In this document: in pieces, positions 44,663-54,384 of the stretch | How the letters are laid out: each line of letters begins with the position of its first letter | Position numbering within the stretch: the first letter of the stretch is position 1 | Assembly (NCBI RefSeq): GCF_958295425.1 | Contig: NC_081143.1 | Span: forward strand, 15,942,516 to 16,006,515 | From: Solea solea | Taxonomy: Eukaryota > Chordata > Actinopteri > Pleuronectiformes > Soleidae | Direction: 5' to 3' | Length of the DNA: 64,000 nucleotides | Translations under genes and position numbers: made by a program | Notes under the pieces: model-generated | Database searches by the model: none | The model's input: only the letters and a program-made list of their open reading frames with translations | What the model was told of the DNA's origin: nothing

Positions 44663-45237
44663 GTATATACCTATAAATGTGGATCCAGAGATGGACAGGC
44701 CTTGAAATGTACTCCTTCATGTACACATGACTTCATTTAAGTGTCGGGAATGGCTTCTCATATTTGAAACACAAGTTTGTCGAAAGCTACAAGGAACCAC
44801 TGCAGACGGGCTGAAGAGAGACCCCTGATTTAGTTTATAAAAGATTGTACTATGACGTTATGTTCTTCATGTATTTCCTTATCACAGATCCGGGAAGTGT
44901 ACGAGCTTAACATACAACGTTACCTTTGAAAACAACACAATGTTGATTGGTAAGTGAGGGCGCCGCCGTCATGTGAGTACAGGCTCCTTAAATCTGCTGC
45001 ATTCAAATAGACACATTATCCGTGTGCGTGTGTGTGTGTGTGTGTTTTACAGATAAACCTTTCTACCTGAAAGAAGTCTACCTGCCTACCAACTGCTCTG
45101 ACTGTCTCGTTGTCTATGAAGAAATCGTCTCGGGCAAACAAACGTTTACCAGTCTTCTGCTGTTCAGTAAGAAAACCCTGAAACACAGAAATAACCCTCC
45201 ATGGGCACAATAAACCAAATTACTATTATTGTTATTG

Positions 45238-45274
<37 letters not shown>

Positions 45275-45801
45275 TATCATTATTATTATTACTATAATAT
45301 TAAAATCCCTTTAAACCAGGCTGAATTTAGATTCAGATACAGAAGCTGTGCTTTTCCAGCACAAAGGTATTTTGTCGGCTGTCTGCAGTTACTTAGGAAA
45401 TAAATGTATACAATACTTTGATATTAATCTCCTGTAATTGACCATAACCCCAATTTCTTTTTACTTGCAGGCAGAAGGAAAAGTATTGAACCTGTTTTTG
45501 TGGAGATGTTTGAGACACAAGCAGAATGTCTTCAAATGCCATCGCCGATAATGACAAACCCAGACTACGGTGAGATTTTGACCAATCTCTTTGTTTCCAC
45601 CCACTGGGACTCCATACTATGGCAGATGGTGAGTTACTTTGGTCACATGCTGTATTTTACATGTGTGTGTTCACAGAAATTTGCCCGGACAACATCCCGC
45701 CCTCAGAGGGCCTCAGTGCCCTCAACTCCTTACTTGAGGCAAAGATGGGACATCGAGTTGCAAGATTTCTGGATACTATTTTTGACATGTTTGTGAACTG
45801 A
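43252..45801 (+). CDS. Secreted lipocalin, AGP / saxitoxin-tetrodotoxin-binding-protein-like, array copy 1
   Basis: A probable secreted plasma lipocalin that carries small hydrophobic molecules. The family contains alpha-1-acid glycoprotein and the fish toxin- or tributyltin-binding plasma proteins, which are carriers and not toxins. Exons: 43252-43371, 43942-44084, 44888-44949, 45053-45166, 45471-45569, 45677-45801, giving 220 aa; six exons, as in orosomucoid genes. A signal peptide of about 22 residues (VAAVVFLSLLSLGRPA) is followed by a conserved CGSL start, the lipocalin G-x-W motif (GRW, 43-45) at the start of exon 2, cysteines in GKC, NCSDC, AEC and EIC contexts, and N-glycosylation sequons NVT, NNT and NCS. 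The start is the first ATG; a second in-frame ATG lies three codons later. A polyadenylation AATAAA is at 45907-45912. The ligand cannot be told from sequence. It is the most divergent copy of the array. Confidence 0.85.
43806..43900. repeat. AT-rich (TATA/CATATA)n plus (AG)n microsatellite in copy-1 intron 1
   Basis: Alternating TA with interspersed GT/CA runs directly into about ten AG units, ending some 40 bp before the exon 2 acceptor. A related (TA)n/(CATATA)n block fills 44565-44670 in the next intron. Confidence 0.93.
44215..44520 (+). repeat. Dispersed fish repeat in copy-1 intron 2
   Basis: The wording AATAAACTTTATTTGTATAG then TGCCTTTCAAAACAAGGGTTAC and GTGCTTCACAATAAAAGG is that of a very common fish interspersed repeat. 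Non-coding; class not assigned. Confidence 0.55.
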
Positions 45802-45912
45802 TTCGTATGTAGTTTGGATTTGTGCCAATGAGAAAGCCTACATGTTGTACCATATTGTTATACACTAACAGAATATTACAGTAATATAAGCAGTGAGAAC
45901 ATTGGCAAATAA

Positions 45913-46691
45913 AAAGGAAGTCATTGACTTATTTTTAAATTGTTACAACTTTGTTACAAATACATAAAGAGACTTAAACAGTTGGGTAGCGTCTTCTGGT
46001 GTCCTGTTTTATTTAAAGTGGTGTGTGTGTGTGTGTGTGTGTCTCTATCTTCCCATACAACATGTAATATCTCATTTTGGATGCCTGCCCTATCACTCTG
46101 TCTTCTACACTTTGAATGAACCTATTTCTGAGTTGATTTATGACATTTTATGGTCCTAATTGCTAGTGTCAGGTCTGCTTCAATAGAACGGGATGTCAAT
46201 TTTGTAAATGATGTTCCCGTTTAGGTAGCAAGAAGACCCAGGTTCGCGACCCGGTTGGAACAAGGGCCTTTCTGCATGGAGTGGTGTGATTGTGAGAGTG
46301 GGTGGTTGTTTGTCTATGTATGTGGCCCTGTGATGCACTGGCGATCTGTCCAAGGTGTACCTCGCCTATCGCCCTATGTCAGCTGAGATTGGCACAGCTC
46401 GACCCTCATGTGGAGGATAAAGCGGTAGAAGATGGATGGATGGGTGTTCCCATTTAGAGGAAAATAGACGAGAAAGCACAGATATTGGCATCAGCATTGC
46501 AAATCTCTTTTCAAAACGGGACTTTTTGAAAAGAGATTCTAATGGGTGATATTGCTTCTGGTAGCCTTGATATCAACACAACACAGCTTATTCTCAAATG
46601 TAAGGGTCAGATGCCACATCATAGTAAGGCCCATAGTTATGTTTCTATGGGCCTATTACAATCTAAGCATTTTACATCTACATTTCCACAA
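45913..46691. other. Spacer between lipocalin copies 1 and 2
   Basis: It holds a (GT)n at 46018-46041, the SINE-like repeat 46224-46443 and a perfect hairpin at 46502-46538. No exon is seen. Confidence 0.6.
46224..46443 (+). mobile_element. tRNA-derived SINE-like repeat
   Basis: GCAAGAAGACCCAGGTTCGCGACC contains a pol III B-box-like GGTTCGCGACC. It is followed by GATGCACTGGCGATCTGTCC and the common tail CTCATGTGGAGGATAAAGCG...GATGGATGGATG. A shortened relative lies upstream of copy 3 (about 49788-49836), so this repeat was probably part of the duplicated unit. Confidence 0.62.
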
Positions 46692-47261
46692 GCACAAGCT
46701 GTAACTAGGTATTTGTTCCACCACTGACCTTTGCACTTCTCATTAAAATTGCAACATAAGTGTAAACAGCTGAGGACTCTGAGTGGGATGAGCCTCTAAA
46801 AGTAAATGTGCCCACTGGAGTCTGAACAAGACAATGGTCAGCTTTAAAGTGTGATCAGTGACATACGCAGACAAACAGATTCAGGATCGTGGTGTGAGCA
46901 GAGCCATGACGGGGGTCGTGTATGTTGCCGCGGCTGTGCTCAGTTTCCTCTCTGTGGGACAGTCGGCTCCTGTGACAGACTGTGAGAGTCTGATCCAGCC
47001 TGTTAAAATCCAGGACAGAGAGCAGGTGCAGACTCTCACACTCCACCTTTCTGCATATTTATCTGTTTCATCAAAGGAATAGTTGAGGTTGCTTGGAGTG
47101 GGGTTGTCTGAGGTTTTGCTACATTATCAACGCTGACAACACCAAAGTCCAAAGAGAAAATCTGCAATTACAGGGACACGAGAACTGCTGGTCTACTGCT
47201 CCCTCACTTGGTAAGTTTGTGTCACTGAGATAAATCCCGACAAAGGATTTCAAAGACTGAA
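46692..47261 (+). repeat. Near-identical tract shared by lipocalin copies 2 and 3 (first copy)
   Basis: It aligns by eye with 49876-50464. From about 46747 the two run with only a few substitutions through the upstream region, the whole of exon 1 and the start of intron 1. The main difference is an insertion of about 19 bp in the second copy (near 50327-50345). Confidence 0.9.
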
Positions 47262-49428
47262 TTCGCAAAATAACACATTTGAACATACTGATGGAGGCAA
47301 CCGTGGAGCAACAACTCCTTTGTTCTGTGAAGAGCCAAGATTTAAAAGTGCTGATTTTCTCTATGGACTTTGGTGCCCATGTCTCCAGCCAGAAAAGGTG
47401 GTCTGACTGAATTTCATCTTTAGATATTGTATCTCTAATATTGATAATGTGTCAATACTTGACACAACCACACCTCAGGAAAAAAAAAGCGAAACAAAAG
47501 ACTAAACTATTCCTTTAAATCCATTAATGTAAAATGTCACTTAATGCAAGTGAAATAGATGTTGTTTGTTTCAGCTGCTGGGCAAATGGATCTTCATCGC
47601 AGAAAGCCAAACTGTCGAAATGTTTGGTGAGAAGTTAAGGGAAAATATGTGGATAAAAATGACTGCTGCTAATGAGAGTGATGCCATCAATCTTTATCAC
47701 ACGCTAAAGATGTAATCTTAACCCTATATTTAAGATTTGTATCATGATGTCTTGTACATTTTTTGGCAAAACTTTATTGAGCCATTTTCACTTTCTTTTG
47801 TCTTTCATTTTTAACTCTATATTGGTAAAAGACTTGGACAATGCTTCGCTGTCAGAACTAAAGGGACCTTGGAAAACAACACTATTTTCTTATGTGAGTA
47901 ATGCTGATGATCATGTGCCTGCACAAACAGAACTTTGTCCAGCATTTGTTTATTTTATTAACACATGTGCATGTGTGTGCACCCGGTCTCCCCAGTGCTA
48001 CCTCTTTCTCAATCTGTTACATTTCTAAAATCTGGTTGTGCCGACTGCCTCGTGCTTCACTCATACCTCAACGTTGGACTACAGACTCAAGGTCGTCTAC
48101 ACCTCCTCAGTAAGACTAAGAGCACAGACTGAACCTAAAACCTCACTTATGACAATTTCAGTAAAATAATGTCCTGATGAATCAAAGTGCTTCGTCAACG
48201 TGATGTAAAAATCCCATGAATCGAACAATGACATTAGGGCTGTCCAAATACAAACACCGAATGAATCTATCTTGATATAACTAACTAGTAACTAACTTTA
48301 CTTTTAATTTAAATGTTTTGTTTTTTTATCCTTTGAGGTCCTGTGATTTATGAAACTCTATAATGCTATTTACATTGTGTCATAATCTAATAATATCATA
48401 CAAAATGTCACACATTATGAGATTTAGCCCAATATGTTTCTACGTCTATCTGCTTTTTAAACTTCAGGTGCAGTTTTCTAAATGTTCACATTTTATTTCT
48501 GGACAAATTTAATATACTGCTACTTTTACTTCAGTAAAGGATCCAAACACCAGGTCAATTTAGAGAGTTTTACTGGCAGGACGGGAATATACATTACTAC
48601 CCACACGTTTGTTTGTATATATGTATAACTGCAAAGTATTTCGTTGCCTTAAAATAAGGCTTTTATCCGTACTTAAACTAAGGACCTTGCTTTAATCTTG
48701 CATCTCCCTCTTGAGCTGAAAACCAACGTAGTTCTCTTGGGAAAGGAAGGGATGAGCAGAGAAGTCAATCTGCAGTCTCACCATTAGCTGTCACTAATGC
48801 TCAGGGCCCTTTAATTACAGAGATGTTTTTAGATGTTAACATGCAGACACTGACGTGAAGAAAAGTCAGTGGATCCCCTAAATGATTACCATCTAGGCAA
48901 CATAAACACCCATCCAAGGTTGCATTACGATCGACTGGAAACACCAATTTTTGCACCGTTTCACTGCTGTATATAACTTCTTTGCACATGATTTGTCCAT
49001 CAGGCAAGAGAACTAATGTGTCCACTTCTGAGCTGCAAGAATTCAAGAAGCAGATTGAATGTCTGAATTTGCCCCCATCTGCTACCCTGGTCACAGATAC
49101 AGGTACTTTGAATAGTATACCCACCGAGTTTATGAGTGAGCTGAGTTTTTAAAATCATGAAATCTTCAGTTGCTTAATGTTTTTATCATGAATTTGTTAA
49201 ATCAACTGCTCGTTCCCTTGGAAAAATGATTCTACATTTCTCTACATCACAGGGTTGTGCCCCGATGAGTCTTCCTTTCAGGAACCTGAGAACATCGATC
49301 TAACCAGTTTTACTAAAAATCATGACGCTATAATCTCAAATCTGGAGAAGACGTTGGAGAACAATAAGAAACTACTGAATGTGATTTCAAAACTAAACAA
49401 ATGTATGACTGCATTGGACGGAAATTAA
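46906..49428 (+). CDS. Secreted lipocalin, AGP / saxitoxin-tetrodotoxin-binding-protein-like, array copy 2
   Basis: Same family and six-exon structure as copy 1. Exons: 46906-47025, 47575-47711, 47832-47893, 47996-48109, 49004-49102, 49253-49428; 235 aa. Exons 1, 3, 4 and 5 have exactly the same lengths as in copy 1 (120, 62, 114, 99). The signal peptide MTGVVYVAAAVLSFLSVGQS is followed by DCESLIQPV, G-x-W as GKW at the start of exon 2, GQC in exon 3, SGCADCLV in exon 4, IECLNLPP in exon 5 and GLCPDESS at the start of exon 6. The tail is longer and lysine/asparagine-rich. The exon 1 donor GTGCAG is weak; it is chosen because the phase and length match copy 1. No in-frame ATG lies upstream of 46906 in the exon. 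AATAAA at 49488-49493. Probable soluble carrier, ligand unknown. Confidence 0.84.
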
Positions 49429-49493
49429 CAACACCAACAATGTCATAACATGCTTACATAAGGACTGTCTCGTGTCTGTGTGAAGACAATAAA

Positions 49494-50089
49494 GAAAGTC
49501 AAAGATTCATCAAAAAAGAAAGGTGAACATGATGCTCTTCATTTGTATTTTTCTATTATCTTTATTTTATACCAGTGTTTCCCAGAGTGAGGGCCTTGAT
49601 GGCATCACAGTTGGGTGTCGGGCAGGGATATTAAAACGTATTCAATATACCAAATTAATATTTATTCTGGAACCAAAGTAAAATTAAATGTTGTTTTTTT
49701 CAGATTTGAATCACATTATATAGACACAACAACATAGGACATTTCAGTTATTGGCAAAATGGTAAACACAAATTAGCCTTTGCAGCAGGAAGACCCGGGG
49801 TCGTCGGAGCAAAGGTCTTTCTGCATGGGGTTTTGCATGATTCTTACCTTTCCACCTACAGTATGTTCTATGTATAACAAACACAAGCTGTAACTGGGTA
49901 TTTGTTCCACCAGTGACCTTTGCCACTCAAAATTGCAACATAAGTGTAAACAGCTGAGGACTCTGAGTGGGATGAGCCTCTAAAAGTAAATGTGCCCACT
50001 GGAGTCTGAACAAGACAACGGTCAGCTTTAAAGTGTGATCAGTGACATACGCAGACAAACAGATTCAGGATCGTGGTGTGAGCAGAGCC
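49494..50089. other. Spacer between lipocalin copies 2 and 3
   Basis: A shortened SINE-like fragment (AGACCCGGGGTCGTCGG ... CTTTCTGCATGG, about 49788-49836) precedes the 49876-50464 tract homologous to the copy-2 upstream region. The proximal promoter of copy 3 is therefore essentially that of copy 2. Confidence 0.7.
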
Positions 50090-52570
50090 ATGACGGGGGT
50101 CGTGTATGTTGCCGCGGCTGTGCTCAGTTTCCTCTCTGTGGGACAGTCGGCTCCTGTGACAGACTGTGAGAGTCTGATCCAGCCTGTTAAAATCCAGGAC
50201 AGAGAGCAGGTGCAGACTCTCACACTCCACCTTTCTGCATATTTATCTGTTTCATCAAAGGAATAGTTGAGGTTGCTTGGAGTGGGGTTGTCTGAGGTTG
50301 TGCTACATTATCAACGCTGACAACACAGAGTGTGCTGCTGACAACACCAAAGTCCAAAGAGAAAATCTGCAATTACAGGGACACGAGAACTGCTGGTCTA
50401 CTGCTCCCTCACTTGGTAAGTTTGTGTCATTGAGATAAATCCCGACAAAGGATTTCAAAGACTGAAACGTGAAAGACGCAAAACAACACAATTGATTGTT
50501 CTGTGAAGACCCATGATTTAAAAGGGCGGATTTTCTCTTTGGACTTTGGTGCAGGGAAGTGAGCAGTTTACATGTTGCCAGCCAGAAAAGGTGGTCTGAC
50601 TGAATTTATTCTTATGATATTGTCGACTTAAGCAGCCGTAGATTTCATTCGATGAGCCATGTTATTAGTGAGAGTAGCAAGAGTAAAGCTCAGCGATGTA
50701 ATATTATTGATAATGTGTCAATACTTCATACAACCACACTGCAAACAAAACCAAATCAAAATAAAACACTGAAGTTTTCATCGAAATCCATTAATGTAAA
50801 ATGTCCCTTTGCACTAGTGAGATAGATGTTATTTGTTTCAGCTGCTGGGCAAATGGATCTACCTAGCAGAAAGCACAAACTTCACTGGATCCAAACTGCT
50901 CACTAACATGCTTGTGGAAACTGTCTGGGGCAAAATGACTGCTGCTAATGAGATTGATGCCATCCATCATTATCAATCACTAAAGATGTAATCTTAACCC
51001 CACATTTAAGATTTGTGTCATGATGTCTTGTTAAGGTTTTTGCCAAAACTATATTGAGCCATTTCCACTTAACTCTATATTTGTGAAAGGTTTGGCCAAT
51101 GCTTCGCTGTCAGAACTAATCTGACCTTGGAAAACAACACTTTTTCCATGGGTGAGTAATACTGTACTGGTGATCAAGTGCCTGCACAAACAGATCTTTG
51201 TCCACTTTGTTTATTTGCTAACACATGTGCATGTATGTGAATGTCTCCCCAGTGCAACCTTACCCTGCATCAGCTGAAGTGCTGAAATCTGGCTGTGCCG
51301 ACTGCCTCGTTTTTCACATAAAATACAGCTTCATTTTTGGAAGGCAATATAGGGGTCTACAGCTCCTCAGTAAGACTAAACACACAGACTGATAAAACCT
51401 CACTTATGACCATTTCGGTAAAATAAAGTCCTGATGGATCAAGGTGCTTCAGCAATGTGATGAAAAAATCCCATGAATCGAACAATGACATTAGTGTTGT
51501 CCAAATACACACACAGATGTAACAGAACTAACTAGTAACTAACTTTACTCCGCTGGCTTTAAATCAAGCATACTCTTTATTTTATATGTTTTTTTAATCC
51601 TTTGAGGCCATGTGATTTATGAAACTCTATAATGCTAATTACATTGTGTCATAATCTAATAATCTCATACAAAATGTCACACATTATGAGATTTACCCCA
51701 ATATGTTTGTAGTTCTATCTACTTTTTAAACTTCAGGTGCAGTTTTCTAAATGTTCACATTTTATTGTTGGACAAATTTAATGTACTGCTACTTTTACTT
51801 CAGTAAAGGATCCAAACACTAGGTCAATTTAGAGAGTTTTATAGAGTTCCCCTGTTAGCAAAGATGGCAGACACTGTTTACATTCTGGGAATGAGGTCCC
51901 GTCCCCCTATGAGTGGGTCTAAAAAGTGTGGAATTAGCGTTGCAGTTTCAAACCTCGGACCAAAAATACTACTACAACCTATTCTAGTAATACAAAGCTA
52001 AATGCAAGTATTCCTTTAATTACAGAGATGTTTTTATATGTTACCATGCAGACACTGATGAGAAGAAAAGTCAGTGGATCACCTAAGTGATCACCCTGCA
52101 ACATAAACGCTCAAGGTTGCATTGCATTGCATTTGCACTGTTTCACTTCTGTATATAACTTCTTTGCACATGATTTGTCCATCAGGCAAGAGAACTAATG
52201 TGTCCACTGCTGAGCTGCAAGAATTCAAGAAGCAGGTTGAATGTCTGAATTTGCCACCACCTGCTATCCTGGTGACAGATACAGGTAATTTGAGTATACC
52301 CACCGAGTTTATGAGTGAGCTGATCTTCATTGCTTAATGTTTTTAAACATGAATGTGACTGTTGAACTACCTGTACCCTTGGAAAAATAAATAAACGTTT
52401 CCCGCATCACAGGGTTGTGCCCAGATGAGTCTTCCTCTCAGGAAACTGAGACCGTGGATCTAACCAGTCACATGGGAAACATGGATCCTCAAGTCTCAGA
52501 TCTGATGGAAACGATTCTGGGCATTGGGAGTGCGCTGGATAAACTTGCCAGTCTGTTCACCTCTGCATAA
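50090..52570 (+). CDS. Secreted lipocalin, AGP / saxitoxin-tetrodotoxin-binding-protein-like, array copy 3
   Basis: A tandem duplicate of copy 2, 3,184 bp downstream at the start codon. Exons: 50090-50209, 50842-50987, 51090-51151, 51253-51369, 52186-52284, 52413-52570; 233 aa. Exon 1 is identical to copy 2. Exon 2 is 9 nt longer and exon 4 is 3 nt longer, with many replacements. Exon 5 is nearly unchanged, and exon 6 has a different and shorter tail ending SLFTSA. G-x-W (GKW), GQC, SGCADCLV and ECLNLPP are kept, so the fold should be intact. N-glycosylation sequons: NFT, NLT and NNT. AATAAA at 52652-52657. All introns are GT-AG, and nothing suggests a pseudogene. Confidence 0.84.
51852..52019. 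mobile_element. Truncated TTAA-type MITE in copy-3 intron 4
   Basis: CTGTTAGCAAAGATGGCAG, ACACTGTTTACATTCTGGG and GAGTGGGTCTAAAAAGTGTG match the core of the element at 6783-7191 almost word for word. The right end ATGCAAGTATTCCTTTAA is preserved. The left arm is missing. The corresponding place in copy 2 (about 48596-48812) lacks it. Confidence 0.78.
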
Positions 52571-53193
52571 CTGGATTAAAATGAAATTAACAACATCGAC
52601 AATGTGTAATAACATGCTTACATAAGGACTGTGTCATGTCTGTGTGAAGACAATAAAGACACCTATCTATCTCTGGAGTATGGTCTGGCATCTGTATATC
52701 CTATTTTATATATTAATTGTATTTAATAAAGAATAGTGGCTGGTCTTTTGTTTAAGCTCCTCGGTTGTTTAGAGTTGTAATAGCGTTCCGGATGTATTTG
52801 CGCGCGCACCGCGGGGACGAGCACGTGCACGTAGGGGAAGTAGAAAGACGGAAGAAAAAGGACGAGCAATAAACTTGCAAACTAAATGAATGGTTACAAT
52901 GGTTACAGAGACTTTGTCACAACAGCACTGGCCACTTATTCCGGTGTCATTTAATAGGCTCAACTATTGTCCGGTCAATGTTCAGTCACAGAACTGCAGT
53001 CAAACCAGCCGGCAGCCGCCATTCGCATTTCCGCGGTGGTTGAACCAACCGCTCAAAATTTACTGTTCCCCTTTATTATGAGCTTTATGACACGTGCACT
53101 AACACGGCCCAGAGCGAGCTGACCTTCTTCCGGATTTCAAAATAAACCACGAAAACGAAGAATACACTCAACGGCCATTGTTGATAAGGTACG

Positions 53194-53346
53194 CGTGACA
53201 CCCAGTAAAGTGTGGTCTTTTGTTACATTCTTTGGTTACTTGTAAGGAGAAGTTATTTTAGTTCATATTGCAGTTCTATCACCAAGAACCAGTCTGGCCA
53301 TTCTCTGATCTCTGGCTTCAACAAGGTATTCTCTCCGAGTCTCTCC
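53194..53346 (-). mobile_element. Tc1-like transposon relic
   Basis: Read on the minus strand it contains ACCTTGTTGAAGCCAGAGA, GAATGGCCAGACTGGTTC, then after a deletion AAAAGACCACACTTTACTGG. These are the same blocks seen in the 35118-35432 relic. No frame remains. Confidence 0.75.
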
Positions 53347-53460
53347 GAGACCAACCTTGATTTGGTTGTGCATATACTGAGAACCCCAGAATATACCAGG
53401 TTTCTGAAATACTCACCAAGGTGGCACCAACAACCATGTCACATTCAAAGTCAATTAAAT

Positions 53461-53538
53461 TACATTTATTATTATTATAATCGTTATTATCATTATCATG
53501 ATTCTTCTTATTATTATTATCATTATTATTATTATTAC

Positions 53539-53581
<43 letters not shown>

Positions 53582-53626
53582 GTTATTATTATTATTATTA
53601 TAATAGTTATTATTATAATAATAAAC
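53461..53626. repeat. Imperfect (TTA)n trinucleotide repeat
   Basis: About 165 bp of TTA/ATT units with scattered ATC and GTT changes. Translated frames show poly-Tyr or poly-Asn and are not genes. A similar shorter block is at 45218-45300. Confidence 0.94.
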
Positions 53627-53827
53627 TAAGACAGAACAACAGACAGGGTCATCGTCACAGGTCAGGTGAGAAGCATTCGTGTGGAACATAATTCAGTTTC
53701 ATATATATTTAAATGAAAATACAATAAAAGAACATGTTGGGTTACAAAGCAATATCAATTTATTCTGGATTACACCCAGAGTTCACCCAGTAAAATATAA
53801 TATACTATATAATATAATATATAATAT

Positions 53828-53876
<49 letters not shown>

Positions 53877-54128
53877 TACATATATATTAAAGGTAATATT
53901 TCTTATGTGATATTGAATCGTGAGTTAATTTGTGATGATTAATGAACGTTGCTTTTATTGTGAAATCGGATCTGACGTGTTTTTACCGTAACACTCCGTT
54001 TAGACACACAACACAAAACAACGACGATGTTTTTCGTAGAGGAGGCAGGCTTTAATATTTGACTGCAGTGGTCTCCGGCAGTTTTCAAACAGACTTGCTC
54101 GACCGTCCTGGAGCCGTCCATCGTTTCT

Positions 54129-54384
54129 AAGTCACACCCAGCCGCTACTCAAGTGTTGTTAGAGCACAGAAACTATTTGACCTGCCACACATCCAGCTCG
54201 CTGCTTTCGCAGGACCCGCGGGTTTATTTCTCCTTGTGGGAAAAGTTGTCCGCGGTAGTGCTGCTAGTGGATCCGCGGCCGGGGCCTGCAGTTGGCGAGG
54301 AGGTTGCATGTGTGTGAAGCCCACAGCTGGCTGGCGAGGAGTGGAGTGACCCACACACGGCGTTTGTCAGCTGAACGCTTAAAC
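54129..54384 (+). promoter_or_regulatory. luc7l2 promoter / 5' UTR, CpG-rich
   Basis: CpG-dense sequence (GTCCGCGGTAGTG, GATCCGCGGCCGGGGCC) precedes the ATG with no TATA box, typical of a housekeeping gene. The start of transcription is not determinable here. Confidence 0.5.

Larger units (their letters stand above)
52658..54128. other. Spacer between lipocalin array and luc7l2
   Basis: A GC-rich patch at 52795-52850 (GCGCGCGCACCGCGGGG) begins an unclassified segment with an inner AATAAA (about 52869) and a TTCCGGATTTCAAAATAAA end near 53145, possibly retroelement-derived. It is followed by a Tc1 relic (53194-53346), a long TTA repeat (53461-53626) and a (TA)n run (53828-53874). No gene was found; apparent long frames are repeat translations. 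Confidence 0.5.

Noticed and set aside
46224..46260. tRNA gene
   Set aside because: There is a B-box-like word but no full cloverleaf or A box at the right spacing. It belongs to a SINE-like repeat.
52769..52963. Minus-strand 64-aa frame at the GC-rich patch
   Set aside because: No motif or splice context. The segment looks like part of an unclassified repeat.
53212..53691. Long frames with poly-Tyr / poly-Asn on both strands
   Set aside because: They translate the imperfect TTA/ATT repeat and a Tc1 relic. No family similarity and no splice context.
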